A stretch of 64,000 nt of DNA from Rhodobacteraceae bacterium S2214 (GTDB taxonomy: Bacteria; Pseudomonadota; Alphaproteobacteria; Rhodobacterales; Rhodobacteraceae). The notes beneath the pieces are model-generated. The model did no database searches. It saw nothing but the letters and a program-made list of their open reading frames with translations, and was not told where the DNA came from. Positions 27,689 through 36,219 of the stretch are shown piece by piece; position 1 is the stretch's first letter; the number at the start of each line of letters is the position of its first letter. Both the position numbers and the translations under genes were made by a program. The stretch lies in assembly GCA_025141675.1 (NCBI GenBank), contig CP081161.1, positions 2,969,001 to 3,033,000 of the forward strand, written 5' to 3'.

Positions 27689-28220
27689 AACACCGGCAAC
27701 ACAAGTTTGGATCGGTCGCGCGGTCTTTGCGTTCATCATGGTTGCAATCATCTTTATCCAATTGCTGCCTTTGGATACGCGCCCCGATAGCTGGGCTGCC
27801 CCTGATCTGATGCTCACGGTGGCGTTGGCATGGACTGCGCGTCGTCCTGATTTTGCGCCCGTCATTTTGATCGCGACGCTATTCCTATTGGCCGACCTAT
27901 TGTTCCAACGTCCGCCCGGTTTGTGGACCGGTTTGATGGTGATCGGCACTGAAATGATGCGCGCCCGCGCCCGCCGGATGCGCAACGTTCCGCTGATGTT
28001 GGAATGGGGCACGGTGGCTGCTGGCATTGTGGCGATTACCCTGATTTATCGCGTGTCACTCACAATTGTGATGACCCCGCAGCCGCCTTTGGGTTTGACC
28101 TTGATCCAAATGGTGATGACAATTGCCATATACCCACTGGTCGTGGTGATCGCGCACTTTATCTTTGGTGTGTCGCGCCCTGCACCCGGCCAAACCGATA
28201 GCCTTGGGCACCGCTTGTGA
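27681..28220 (+). CDS. mreD: Rod-shape-determining protein MreD
   Basis: A 179-aa polytopic inner-membrane protein with about five helices spread over the whole length, consistent with MreD of the Rod complex. Sequence conservation in this family is low; the call rests mainly on hydropathy and its place between mreC and mrdA. The ATG lies inside the mreC end (8-bp overlap), and the frame upstream of it is mreC shadow. Confidence 0.88.
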   Translation: MAETPATQVWIGRAVFAFIMVAIIFIQLLPLDTRPDSWAAPDLMLTVALAWTARRPDFAPVILIATLFLLADLLFQRPPGLWTGLMVIGTEMMRARARRMRNVPLMLEWGTVAAGIVAITLIYRVSLTIVMTPQPPLGLTLIQMVMTIAIYPLVVVIAHFIFGVSRPAPGQTDSLGHRL

Positions 28221-28233
28221 AAGATTTGGGCCG

Positions 28234-30180
28234 ATGAAGAAACCTGCAAAAGACGGTGGTCGTTCCACCCGCAAAATGAGCCGCCGCGCGATGCTTTTGG
28301 GTGGTGTGCAGCTGTCTGTGGTTGCCGCACTTGGCGTGCGTTTGCAGTCGATGCAGGTCGAACAGGCTGATCAGTTTCGCCTGTTGGCCGAAGAAAACCG
28401 GATCAACATCCGCTTGATCCCCCCTGCCCGCGGTTTGATTTTTGATCGCAATGGCAAGGCGTTAGCCGACAACGAACAGAACTACCGCGTTGTGATGGTC
28501 CGCGAAGATGCGGGTGACGTGGATGAAGTGCTGGCCAAGCTTTTGACGATTGTTGATATCCCTGAAGAAACGATTGCAAAGGCCAAAGAAGATATCTTCC
28601 GCCGGTCGCCTTTTGTGCAGGTGACCATCGCAGACCGTTTGTCTTGGGAAGACATGGCGAAGATCAATATCAACGCCCCCGCCCTGCCCGGCATCACGGC
28701 CGAGGTTGGTCTAAGCCGCGTCTACCCTTGGGGGGCTGAGCTGGGCCATGTGACCGGCTATGTCGGTCCGGTCAGTGATTACGATCTGAGCAAGATCGAT
28801 GATCAAGACCCGCTGTTGCAGATTCCAAAGTTCCAAATCGGCAAGACCGGTGTTGAGAACAAGATGGAGCGGATGCTGCGCGGATCAGCCGGCACGAAAC
28901 GGATCGAAGTGAACGCGATTGGCCGCGTTATGCGCGAATTGGATCGCCAACAGGGCCTTTCCGGCAAGGATGTGCAGCTGACGATTGATGCCGACTTGCA
29001 AAGTTATGTGCAGGCGCGGCTGGACGGCGAAAGTGCCGGTGCAGTTGTCATGGACCTGAAAGACGGCGATCTGCGTGCGATTGCCTCTGCCCCGACGTTT
29101 GATCCGAACCTGTTTGTGCGGGGCATTTCCGTCAAAGATTGGACTGATCTAAACGAAAACAAATACCGCCCGCTGGCTGCGAAGGCCGTGCAGGGTGCCT
29201 ATCCGCCCGGATCGACTTTCAAGATGATCACGGCTTTGGCTGCCCTTGAAGATGGCCAAGTCACAGTCGATGAGACTGTGAACTGTCGCGGCTTTGTTGA
29301 GGTTTTCGGAACGCGTTTCCACTGTTGGAAACGTGGCGGGCATGGGAATATGAACCTGCACGAAAGCCTAAAACAGTCGTGCGACTGCTATTATTATGAA
29401 ATTTCCCAACGGGTTGGTATCGACAAGATTGCTGACATGGCCCGCCGGTTCGGCCTTGGGATCAAGCACGATATCCCTGTGTCCGCTGTTGCGTCGGGCC
29501 TTGCCCCTGACAAGGAATGGAAGACCCGTGTTCGCGGCGAAGACTGGCGGATCGGGGATACGGTGAACGCGTCTATTGGTCAGGGGTATGTGCTGTCGTC
29601 TCCGCTGCAGCTTGCGATTATGACCGCGCGTTTGGCGACGGGTCGTTCGGTTGAACCCCGTTTGATCCGCGCGATTGACGGTGTTGAAACTGCGACGGGC
29701 GCTGGGTCGCCAATGGGTGTGAATGAAAACCTGCTGCGCCGTATTCGCGCGGCGATGGGCGCTGTGTCGAACCATTCGCGCGGCACCGGGTATCGGTCGC
29801 GGATCGTCGCGTCTGAATACCAGATGGCGGGTAAAACCGGAACGTCGCAGGTCCGCCGCATTACTGCAGAGGAACGCGCGCGCGGCGTCACGAGCAACGC
29901 TGATTTGCCATGGGAACGGCGTGACCACGCGCTGTTTGTGGACTTTGCCCCGATTGAAAACCCGCGTTTTGCGGTTGCTGTTGTTGTTGAACATGGCGGC
30001 GGCGGATCGACCGCGGCTGCCCCGATTGGACGCGATATCACGTTGCAGGCGCTATATGGTGGCACCCCGCCATTGTCCGCTTATCCGTCGAATGTGCGTG
30101 GTCGGATTGCAGACCAGCAGGCGCGTATCGCCGAAAAGCTCGCTGCGGTGAAAACGCGTGCTGGGGGTGATCGCGCATGA
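28234..30180 (+). CDS. mrdA: Penicillin-binding protein 2 (elongation transpeptidase)
   Basis: A 648-aa class B PBP that cross-links peptidoglycan during cell elongation with RodA. It has an N-terminal membrane helix (about 25-42), a PBP dimerisation/pedestal domain, then the transpeptidase motifs: STFK in YPPGSTFKMI, SCD (SxN equivalent) in KQSCDCYYYE, and KTGT in MAGKTGTSQV. The ATG at 28234 begins the basic N-terminus (MKKPAKDGGRSTRK); in-frame codons upstream lie within mreD. The stop overlaps rodA by four bases. Confidence 0.95.
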   Translation: MKKPAKDGGRSTRKMSRRAMLLGGVQLSVVAALGVRLQSMQVEQADQFRLLAEENRINIRLIPPARGLIFDRNGKALADNEQNYRVVMVREDAGDVDEVLAKLLTIVDIPEETIAKAKEDIFRRSPFVQVTIADRLSWEDMAKININAPALPGITAEVGLSRVYPWGAELGHVTGYVGPVSDYDLSKIDDQDPLLQIPKFQIGKTGVENKMERMLRGSAGTKRIEVNAIGRVMRELDRQQGLSGKDVQLTIDADLQSYVQARLDGESAGAVVMDLKDGDLRAIASAPTFDPNLFVRGISVKDWTDLNENKYRPLAAKAVQGAYPPGSTFKMITALAALEDGQVTVDETVNCRGFVEVFGTRFHCWKRGGHGNMNLHESLKQSCDCYYYEISQRVGIDKIADMARRFGLGIKHDIPVSAVASGLAPDKEWKTRVRGEDWRIGDTVNASIGQGYVLSSPLQLAIMTARLATGRSVEPRLIRAIDGVETATGAGSPMGVNENLLRRIRAAMGAVSNHSRGTGYRSRIVASEYQMAGKTGTSQVRRITAEERARGVTSNADLPWERRDHALFVDFAPIENPRFAVAVVVEHGGGGSTAAAPIGRDITLQALYGGTPPLSAYPSNVRGRIADQQARIAEKLAAVKTRAGGDRA

Positions 30181-31316
30181 GTTATCTTGAATATAACGCC
30201 AAATACGTCCCAACCGGTTTCCGCAAGCTGATGTATTTGAACTGGCCTGTCATCATCTTGCTGACGGCTGTGTCCTGCGCCGGTTTCATCATGCTGTTTT
30301 CCGTCGCGGGCGGGTCAGCGACCCCTTGGATGGAACCGCAGGTCAAGCGGTTCGGCCTTGGCATGGCATTGATGTTGATTGTCGCGATGGTGCCGATTTG
30401 GTTCTGGCGCAACATGGCGGGCGTGGCTTACGGCGTTTCGCTTTTGCTGCTGATCGCGGTCGAATTTGTGGGTGTCGAACGGAACGGGTCGCAACGGTGG
30501 CTGGATCTTGGTCCGATGGATCTACAACCGTCGGAGCTGATGAAAATTACGCTGGTTATGCTATTGGCTGCGTATTACGACTGGCTGCCGACCAATAAGA
30601 CGTCGCGCCCGTTTTGGGTGTTGGTGCCTGTCCTGATGATCCTGCTGCCGACATATTTTGTGCTGAGCCAACCTGATTTGGGCACATCGCTGCTGCTGAT
30701 TATGGGTGGGGCCACGGTGATGTTTGTGGCGGGCGTGCATTGGGCGTATTTCGCGACCGTTATTTCGGCGGGCGTTGCGACTGTTGTCGCTGTTTTGAAA
30801 TCGCAGGGGCAGTCGTGGCAGATTTTGAAAGACTATCAGTATCGCCGGATTGATACCTTTTTGGACCCTGCGAATGATCCGTTGGGTGCGGGGTATCATA
30901 TCACGCAGGCCAAGATTGCGCTGGGGTCTGGTGGCTGGACGGGGCGCGGTTTTATGCAGGGCACGCAGAGCCGTTTGAATTTCTTGCCCGAGAAACACAC
31001 CGACTTTATCTTCACGACGCTGGCCGAGGAATTCGGGTTCGTCGGTGCCACGTCGCTACTGGTGCTTTACGTGCTGATCGTGTTTTTCTGCGTGGCCTCT
31101 GCAGTGACCAACCGCGACCGTTTCGCCGCGTTGCTGACGTTGGGCGTTGCGATGACGTTCTTCTTGTTCTTCTCGGTCAATATGGCGATGGTAACTGGAC
31201 TGGCCCCCGTGGTTGGGGTCCCTCTTCCGCTGGTCAGTTATGGAGGCTCTGCGATGGTCGTGTTGTTAATCGCGTTTGGCATGGTCCAAAGCGCACATGT
31301 GCATAAGCCGCGCTGA
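30177..31316 (+). CDS. rodA: Peptidoglycan polymerase RodA (SEDS family)
   Basis: A 379-aa polytopic glycosyltransferase that polymerises lipid II in the Rod complex. It shows about ten helices and the SEDS hallmarks RWLDLGPMDLQPSELMKI, SQPDLGTSLL, the loop LPEKHTDFIFTTLAEEFGFVG with the catalytic Asp, and PLPLVSYGGSAM near the C-terminus. The ATG overlaps the mrdA stop. The stop shares one base with the next gene. Confidence 0.96.
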   Translation: MSYLEYNAKYVPTGFRKLMYLNWPVIILLTAVSCAGFIMLFSVAGGSATPWMEPQVKRFGLGMALMLIVAMVPIWFWRNMAGVAYGVSLLLLIAVEFVGVERNGSQRWLDLGPMDLQPSELMKITLVMLLAAYYDWLPTNKTSRPFWVLVPVLMILLPTYFVLSQPDLGTSLLLIMGGATVMFVAGVHWAYFATVISAGVATVVAVLKSQGQSWQILKDYQYRRIDTFLDPANDPLGAGYHITQAKIALGSGGWTGRGFMQGTQSRLNFLPEKHTDFIFTTLAEEFGFVGATSLLVLYVLIVFFCVASAVTNRDRFAALLTLGVAMTFFLFFSVNMAMVTGLAPVVGVPLPLVSYGGSAMVVLLIAFGMVQSAHVHKPR

Positions 31317-32248
31317 TGGCGTTGAACGTTCTGTTTGCCGCCCGTGACGGGCTTTGGGCCGATTATAAGGACCATCTGCCTGTCGCGTTTGCCGATGCGG
31401 GCCTTGATGTAGATTTGTCCCGCGATCACGCCCCTGCCGACGTGGATTACATCGTCTTTGCCCCGCATCCCGCGTTGACCGATTTCACGCCTTTCAACCG
31501 CACCAAGGCTGTTTTGAGCCTTTGGGCTGGCGTTGAGACAATCGTGACGAATGAAACGCTGACGCAGCCGCTTGCGCGGATGGTGAATCCAGGCCTGACG
31601 CAAGGCATGGTCGAATGGGTGACCGGACACGTGTTGCGCCATCATCTTGGCATGGATCGCCATATCCACACGCAAGACGGCACATGGGATCAGACCGTGC
31701 CGCCGTTGGCGCCCGAACGCAAAGTCTGCGTCTTGGGTCTTGGCGCGTTGGGGGCGGCCTGTGCGGAAGCGATTGCAGCGCTCGGGTTTGACGTGTCGGG
31801 GTGGAGCAGATCGCAAAAATCTATAGCGGGCGTGACCTGTTTTGCGGGCGATGCAGGTATGACCGCTGCGTTAAAGGACGCAGAGATTGTCGTGCTGTTG
31901 CTGCCCAATACAGCGGATACGGAGAACGCATTGAACGCTGATACCTTGGCTTTGTTGGCCAAGGGTGCGTTCATTGTGAACCCCGGACGCGGGCCCTTGA
32001 TTGATGATGACGCGCTATTGGCGGCATTGGATAGCGGTCAGGTGGCGCATGCCACGTTAGACGTTTTCCGCGTTGAACCGTTACCTGCGGATCATCCGTA
32101 TTGGGCCCATCCGCGCGTGACCGTCACACCGCATATCGCGGCAGAGACGCGGCCGGAAACCGCAGCCGCTGTAATCGCGGCAAATATCAAACGCTGTGAA
32201 GCGGGCGAGCCGATGCACAACCTTGTGGATCGCGGCGCGGGTTACTAG
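31316..32248 (+). CDS. Glyoxylate/hydroxypyruvate reductase-like D-2-hydroxyacid dehydrogenase
   Basis: A 310-aa NAD(P)H-dependent dehydrogenase of the GhrA type. It has the Rossmann motif GLGALGAA (residues about 141-148) followed by the NADP-type SGWSRSQK, the loop INPGRG-like VNPGRGPLID with the catalytic Arg, and the late Asp/Glu-His region (PHIAAETRPE). It sits directly behind rodA with a one-base stop/start overlap, so it is in the cell-shape transcript without an obvious functional link. Its end overlaps a convergent gene by four bases. Confidence 0.88.
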   Translation: MALNVLFAARDGLWADYKDHLPVAFADAGLDVDLSRDHAPADVDYIVFAPHPALTDFTPFNRTKAVLSLWAGVETIVTNETLTQPLARMVNPGLTQGMVEWVTGHVLRHHLGMDRHIHTQDGTWDQTVPPLAPERKVCVLGLGALGAACAEAIAALGFDVSGWSRSQKSIAGVTCFAGDAGMTAALKDAEIVVLLLPNTADTENALNADTLALLAKGAFIVNPGRGPLIDDDALLAALDSGQVAHATLDVFRVEPLPADHPYWAHPRVTVTPHIAAETRPETAAAVIAANIKRCEAGEPMHNLVDRGAGY

Positions 32249-33021
32249 CGCAGGCGCGGTGGTTTTTCGGGGTTCATGCCGGGTGCGCTTGGTTCTTGCG
32301 GTGTTTCCAATTCTGGTAGGTCGAACCGCAATCCGACTTTTGCCAGATGCCCCGCCAATTGATCCGTCGCTTTGACGAACAGGACATCCATGGTGCCTGC
32401 TTCGATTCCTGAAAATGTCAGTGCTTCGCCTGCTGCTTTTGCCAGTGATCCTTCGGCACCGGGAACGGCATCAACGAATGCCAGAACGTGCCCGCGTGAT
32501 CCGTCGTCGTAGACGGCAGCCGCCAAATAGGCGAACCGCGCGAGACCTGCCGCGATGGCGAGTTTGCGGTCAAGACCTGTGACGACCGCCTCTGGTAATC
32601 CGCCCGGTGCGTTGACTTCGGTCAATCGTGCCTCGGCCTCTTCTGGGTTGTTGGCAAGCGTTTCGACCAGCCAATCTACCGCTTCGGCAGGAATCAGCAT
32701 TTCGGACGGGGCGACCTGAAGGTTCAAGGCAAGCCCGATCCCCTGCCCGGCGAGCATCCCCGCCAAACCGCGCCCCGGAATGCCTGCATAGGGCACTGGA
32801 CGTCCGACGAAGTCAGACAGACGTTCTTCGCGGTCGAAAATCAGGGCAAAACGGCCATCGGCGATGTCGAAAATCTCTGGCTGGATTTGATCCCCTTCCG
32901 GTTCCGCGGCCAGCAGAAGGAAAACTTCGGTGTCGGCCAAACGTTCATAAAACCGCAGACGCTGCGCATCATCGTCAGGAGCTGCTTCCATGGCGGCGTG
33001 GGCTGTATCGAGATCGGTCAT
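32245..33021 (-). CDS. SseB-family protein
   Basis: A 258-aa cytoplasmic protein with an N-terminal SseB domain (DTEVFLLLAAEPEGDQIQPE, then FALIFDREERLSDF) and a second alpha/beta half rich in Ala/Leu. The family includes enhanced-serine-sensitivity proteins; biochemical function is unknown. The ATG at 33021 follows GAAGGACGCAAG; the frame upstream lacks homology character. It is divergent from the UDG-like gene by 98 bp. Confidence 0.8.
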   Translation of the reverse strand: MTDLDTAHAAMEAAPDDDAQRLRFYERLADTEVFLLLAAEPEGDQIQPEIFDIADGRFALIFDREERLSDFVGRPVPYAGIPGRGLAGMLAGQGIGLALNLQVAPSEMLIPAEAVDWLVETLANNPEEAEARLTEVNAPGGLPEAVVTGLDRKLAIAAGLARFAYLAAAVYDDGSRGHVLAFVDAVPGAEGSLAKAAGEALTFSGIEAGTMDVLFVKATDQLAGHLAKVGLRFDLPELETPQEPSAPGMNPEKPPRLR

Positions 33022-33119
33022 CTTGCGTCCTTCGTCTGCGTCACGATCAGGTAGCCTGATGTGCTTGCCGCGACAAGTGACAGGGCGTAGCGTTGTTGCC
33101 GGAACGTGAAGGATAGGCC

Positions 33120-33719
33120 GTGTCACACATCGCCAAGGACATCAGCGCCTGCCGGATTTGCGCGGCGCGCTTTGCTGCAACGAAAACGCAGCACATGCCC
33201 CGCCCTGTCGCGTGGTTTGCCAAAGGCACACCGATCCTGATCGCGGGGCAAGCGCCGGGCATGCGTGTTCAGCAATCAGGCAAGCCGTTTGATGACAGGT
33301 CCGGTGATCGGTTGCGGGACTGGCTGGGGCTGGACCGTGATGCGTTCTATGACACTGATTTTGTGTCATTTGTCCCGACAGCGTTTTGTTTTCCTGGCTA
33401 TGATGCAAAGGGTGCGGACCTGCCGCCGCCGCCCGTGTGTTGGGACACGTGGCACGCAGATGTGCTGGATCATATCGGTCCGCCGCAGTTGCGGATCATT
33501 ATCGGGCAATATGCGATCAAGCGTCATTTGGGGCGGTCTGGATCGCTGGGGGCGGTGATTGCGGATTGGCGTAGCTTTCCCGATGGCACATTTGTTTTGC
33601 CGCATCCGTCTTGGCGGAATTCCGGTTGGCTGAAGAAAAACCCTGTTTTTGAAACCGAAATTCTACCCGTTTTGCGCGAACAGGTCGGGTTGTTGTTGGC
33701 GATGCGGGACCTTACCTAA
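33120..33719 (+). CDS. Uracil-DNA-glycosylase-superfamily protein
   Basis: A 199-aa protein with UDG-superfamily motifs: GQAPGMRVQQSGKPFDD (motif I, GEAPG-like), a central cysteine-bearing CWDTWHADVL region, and LPHPSWRN (motif III HPS). No FeS cysteine set of family 4 enzymes is complete, although CRICAARF lies near the N-terminus. It resembles the group of small bacterial UDG-like proteins with an LPHPSxRN signature. Activity on uracil is inferred, not visible. The start is GTG at 33120; no ATG fits. Confidence 0.78.
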   Translation: MSHIAKDISACRICAARFAATKTQHMPRPVAWFAKGTPILIAGQAPGMRVQQSGKPFDDRSGDRLRDWLGLDRDAFYDTDFVSFVPTAFCFPGYDAKGADLPPPPVCWDTWHADVLDHIGPPQLRIIIGQYAIKRHLGRSGSLGAVIADWRSFPDGTFVLPHPSWRNSGWLKKNPVFETEILPVLREQVGLLLAMRDLT

Positions 33720-33879
33720 GGGGTCACACTTCCATTGGAAGTCACATCGCCCCGCAATTTCCCCTGTCTTTTATGGCCGTTTCGCTTCATAATTTAGACA
33801 AAGGATGCGCCCCACAGGGGGATGTTAACCTATTTCGTCAACAATGGCGAAGCCCATCACGGGATACCGACGCAGGCAG

Positions 33880-34539
33880 ATGTTAGAATTTACGAATGTT
33901 TCCAAGTCGTTCTGGACCGGAACGCAACGCAAAGTGATCCTTGATAGGGCTTCTTTTCGCGTGGAATTGGGAAATTCCTTGGGCATTCTGGCACCAAACG
34001 GCACCGGCAAGACGACGTTGATTAACATGATGGCGGGTTTGGAAAAACCCGACGAAGGCCAGATTTACCGCGGTTGCAAGATTTCGTTTCCGCTTGGTTT
34101 TATGGGCGGGGTTGTTGGGAAACACACCGCAAAAGAGAACAGTCGCTATATTGCGCGGCTTTACGGTTTGGATCCGGATTACGTCGAATCCTTTTGCCGT
34201 TGGCTGTGCGACATTCAAGAATACTTTGACCTGCCCATCGGGACATATAGCCAAGGGATGCGATCGCGATTTACATTTTCGCTGATGCTGGCGCTTGATT
34301 TTGATATGTACCTGATTGACGAAGGCATGCCGCAGACGACAGATGTGGAATTCAACCGCAAAGCCGGTGAAATTCTGCGCGAAAGATTAGAAAGTACGAC
34401 AGTGATCATCGTTTCACACCAAGCAGCGACGCTTGAACGGTTCGCCCGTTCTGCCGCCGTCCTGCGCGATGGTCATTTTCAAATGTTTGACACCTTGGAA
34501 GAAGCGAAACAGTTGTATGACTACGAAACCCAAGGCTAG
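33880..34539 (+). CDS. kpsT: Capsule-export ABC ATPase, KpsT-like
   Basis: A 219-aa ATPase of the polysaccharide-export (KpsT/Wzt) class. Walker A is APNGTGKTT, Walker B is MYLIDEG, and the H-loop is IIVSHQ. The signature reads YSQGMRSR in place of LSGGQ, normal for the KpsT group. Two starts compete: ATG at 33844, giving 12 extra residues, and ATG at 33880 (MLEFTNVSKSF), which matches the usual family start and follows AGGCAG. It overlaps the KpsE-like gene by 23 bases. No KpsM permease is beside it, which is unusual. Confidence 0.82.
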   Translation: MLEFTNVSKSFWTGTQRKVILDRASFRVELGNSLGILAPNGTGKTTLINMMAGLEKPDEGQIYRGCKISFPLGFMGGVVGKHTAKENSRYIARLYGLDPDYVESFCRWLCDIQEYFDLPIGTYSQGMRSRFTFSLMLALDFDMYLIDEGMPQTTDVEFNRKAGEILRERLESTTVIIVSHQAATLERFARSAAVLRDGHFQMFDTLEEAKQLYDYETQG

Positions 34540-36145
34540 AAAATTCCGCATCCGCCAGGATGACAACGGGGCTAAGCCTAACCCCGCATCTGAACCAGCG
34601 GCGACGCCTGAAGCGGCACCCCAGAAACCTGCCCCAGCCGCAGACGCCAATGTCGCGTCCCCTGCGCAGGTATCGGCAGAGATGTCACTGGATGATATCC
34701 GCAAGGAAGGTCTGACTGGTCGCCAGCTGCGTATGGCGCGTCGTGTGGCCCAGAAGAACGGCTTGGCCGTGACGTCTGATTTTGATGCCGTCAGGCAGTT
34801 GCGCGGGATGGGGATTGATCCGTTCCAGCGCAACACGATCCTTGAGCTGGTGACGCCTGAAGGTGGAAACGGTACCGGCGACGGCGGTCAGGCCAAGCAG
34901 AACGGCCAAAAACCGATTGGTCAAATCCAACTACCGCAGACCGTGCAACAGGGTCAGAACCTGCCATCAACGGAAACCGCGAGCCCCGCAGATCGTCGCG
35001 CGGGCGAGATCATGCGCATCCAACGGGATCTGGCGAAACGGCGGCGTCGTAAGCTGGCGCTGCTTTTCACACGTCTAGCGACGTTCGTGTTTTTGCCAAC
35101 GATTTTGGTGGGTTGGTATTTCTACATGATGGCGACGCCCATGTATGCCACCAATTCGGAATTCGTGATCCAGCAGGCCGAAGCGACATCTGCCCCCGGC
35201 GGGCTTGGCGGCCTGTTCCAAGGGACGTCGCTTGCGACCCAGCAGGACAGTATTGCGGTGCAATCCTACCTTGCGTCGCGGGCTGCGATGTTACGTCTGA
35301 ACGAAGATCATGGTTTCAAGGCACACTTTAGCGCTGATAATATCGACCAGATTCAACGCCTTGACCCAGAAGCCACGAATGAAGCTGCGTTTGGCGTTTA
35401 TACCGACAAGGTCAAGGTCAGCTATGATCCGACCGAAGGCATCCTGCGGATGGAAGTGATCGCCGCTGATCCTGAAACCAGCCAGACCTATTCAGAGGCC
35501 CTGATCGGGTATGCCGAAGAACAGATCGACCAATTGACGCAGCGCCCGCGCACCGAAGCCATGAAAGGCGCGCGCGAAAACTACGACAATACGGTCCAAA
35601 GCCGCACCGATGCGCTGGATAACCTGTTGTCCATCCAGCAAGAATTGCAGGTGGCCGATCCCGCTGGCGAAACCGCCGCGCTGACCGCACAGATTTCGGC
35701 GCTCGAACAGCAACGCCAACAATTGCAGTTAACACTTGCTGAACGTCTCGGTGTACGGCGTCCAAACCAAGCGCAAGTGGAAGCAGTGCAAGGTCAGATT
35801 TCAAGCATCGAGAACCTGATTGCAGACGTCCGTGGTCAAATCAGTAACGCCACGAATAGTGGTCGTTCATTGGCTGAAAGCAACACGCGCTTGCGGCTTG
35901 CTGAAGAAGATTACGCGTTCCAGACCCTTCAAGTGCAGGCCGCGTTGGCCCAGCTTGAAGCCGCGCAAATCGAAGCCAATCGTCAGGTGCGTTACCTGTC
36001 GCTGGGTGTCGAACCCGTTGCCCCTGATGAGGCCACCTACCCGCGCGCGTTTGAAAACACTGTGCTGGCGTTCCTCATTTTCGCAGGTATCTATTTGATG
36101 ATTTCACTGACAGCATCAATCCTGCGCGAACAGGTTTCGACCTAA
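34517..36145 (+). CDS. kpsE: Capsule-export inner-membrane protein, KpsE/Wzz-like
   Basis: A 542-aa polysaccharide co-polymerase/export protein. A Pro/Ala/Gln-rich cytoplasmic N-terminus of about 175 residues precedes the first membrane helix (about 179-203). A long periplasmic coiled coil follows, with Gln/Glu/Leu-rich segments around 340-500. The last helix is at about 512-538. This two-helix hairpin layout with YATNSEFVIQQAEA after TM1 is typical of KpsE/BexC proteins, which bridge the ABC exporter to the outer-membrane KpsD. The long N-terminal extension is notable. The ATG at 34517 is inside kpsT. Confidence 0.88.
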   Translation: MTTKPKARKFRIRQDDNGAKPNPASEPAATPEAAPQKPAPAADANVASPAQVSAEMSLDDIRKEGLTGRQLRMARRVAQKNGLAVTSDFDAVRQLRGMGIDPFQRNTILELVTPEGGNGTGDGGQAKQNGQKPIGQIQLPQTVQQGQNLPSTETASPADRRAGEIMRIQRDLAKRRRRKLALLFTRLATFVFLPTILVGWYFYMMATPMYATNSEFVIQQAEATSAPGGLGGLFQGTSLATQQDSIAVQSYLASRAAMLRLNEDHGFKAHFSADNIDQIQRLDPEATNEAAFGVYTDKVKVSYDPTEGILRMEVIAADPETSQTYSEALIGYAEEQIDQLTQRPRTEAMKGARENYDNTVQSRTDALDNLLSIQQELQVADPAGETAALTAQISALEQQRQQLQLTLAERLGVRRPNQAQVEAVQGQISSIENLIADVRGQISNATNSGRSLAESNTRLRLAEEDYAFQTLQVQAALAQLEAAQIEANRQVRYLSLGVEPVAPDEATYPRAFENTVLAFLIFAGIYLMISLTASILREQVST

Positions 36146-36219
36146 AAATCGGGCAAAGGGCTTGGCCCGCGCATCGCCATCTGCTTAGGATAAGTCATTC
36201 TTATTAAGCAGATTGTGAT

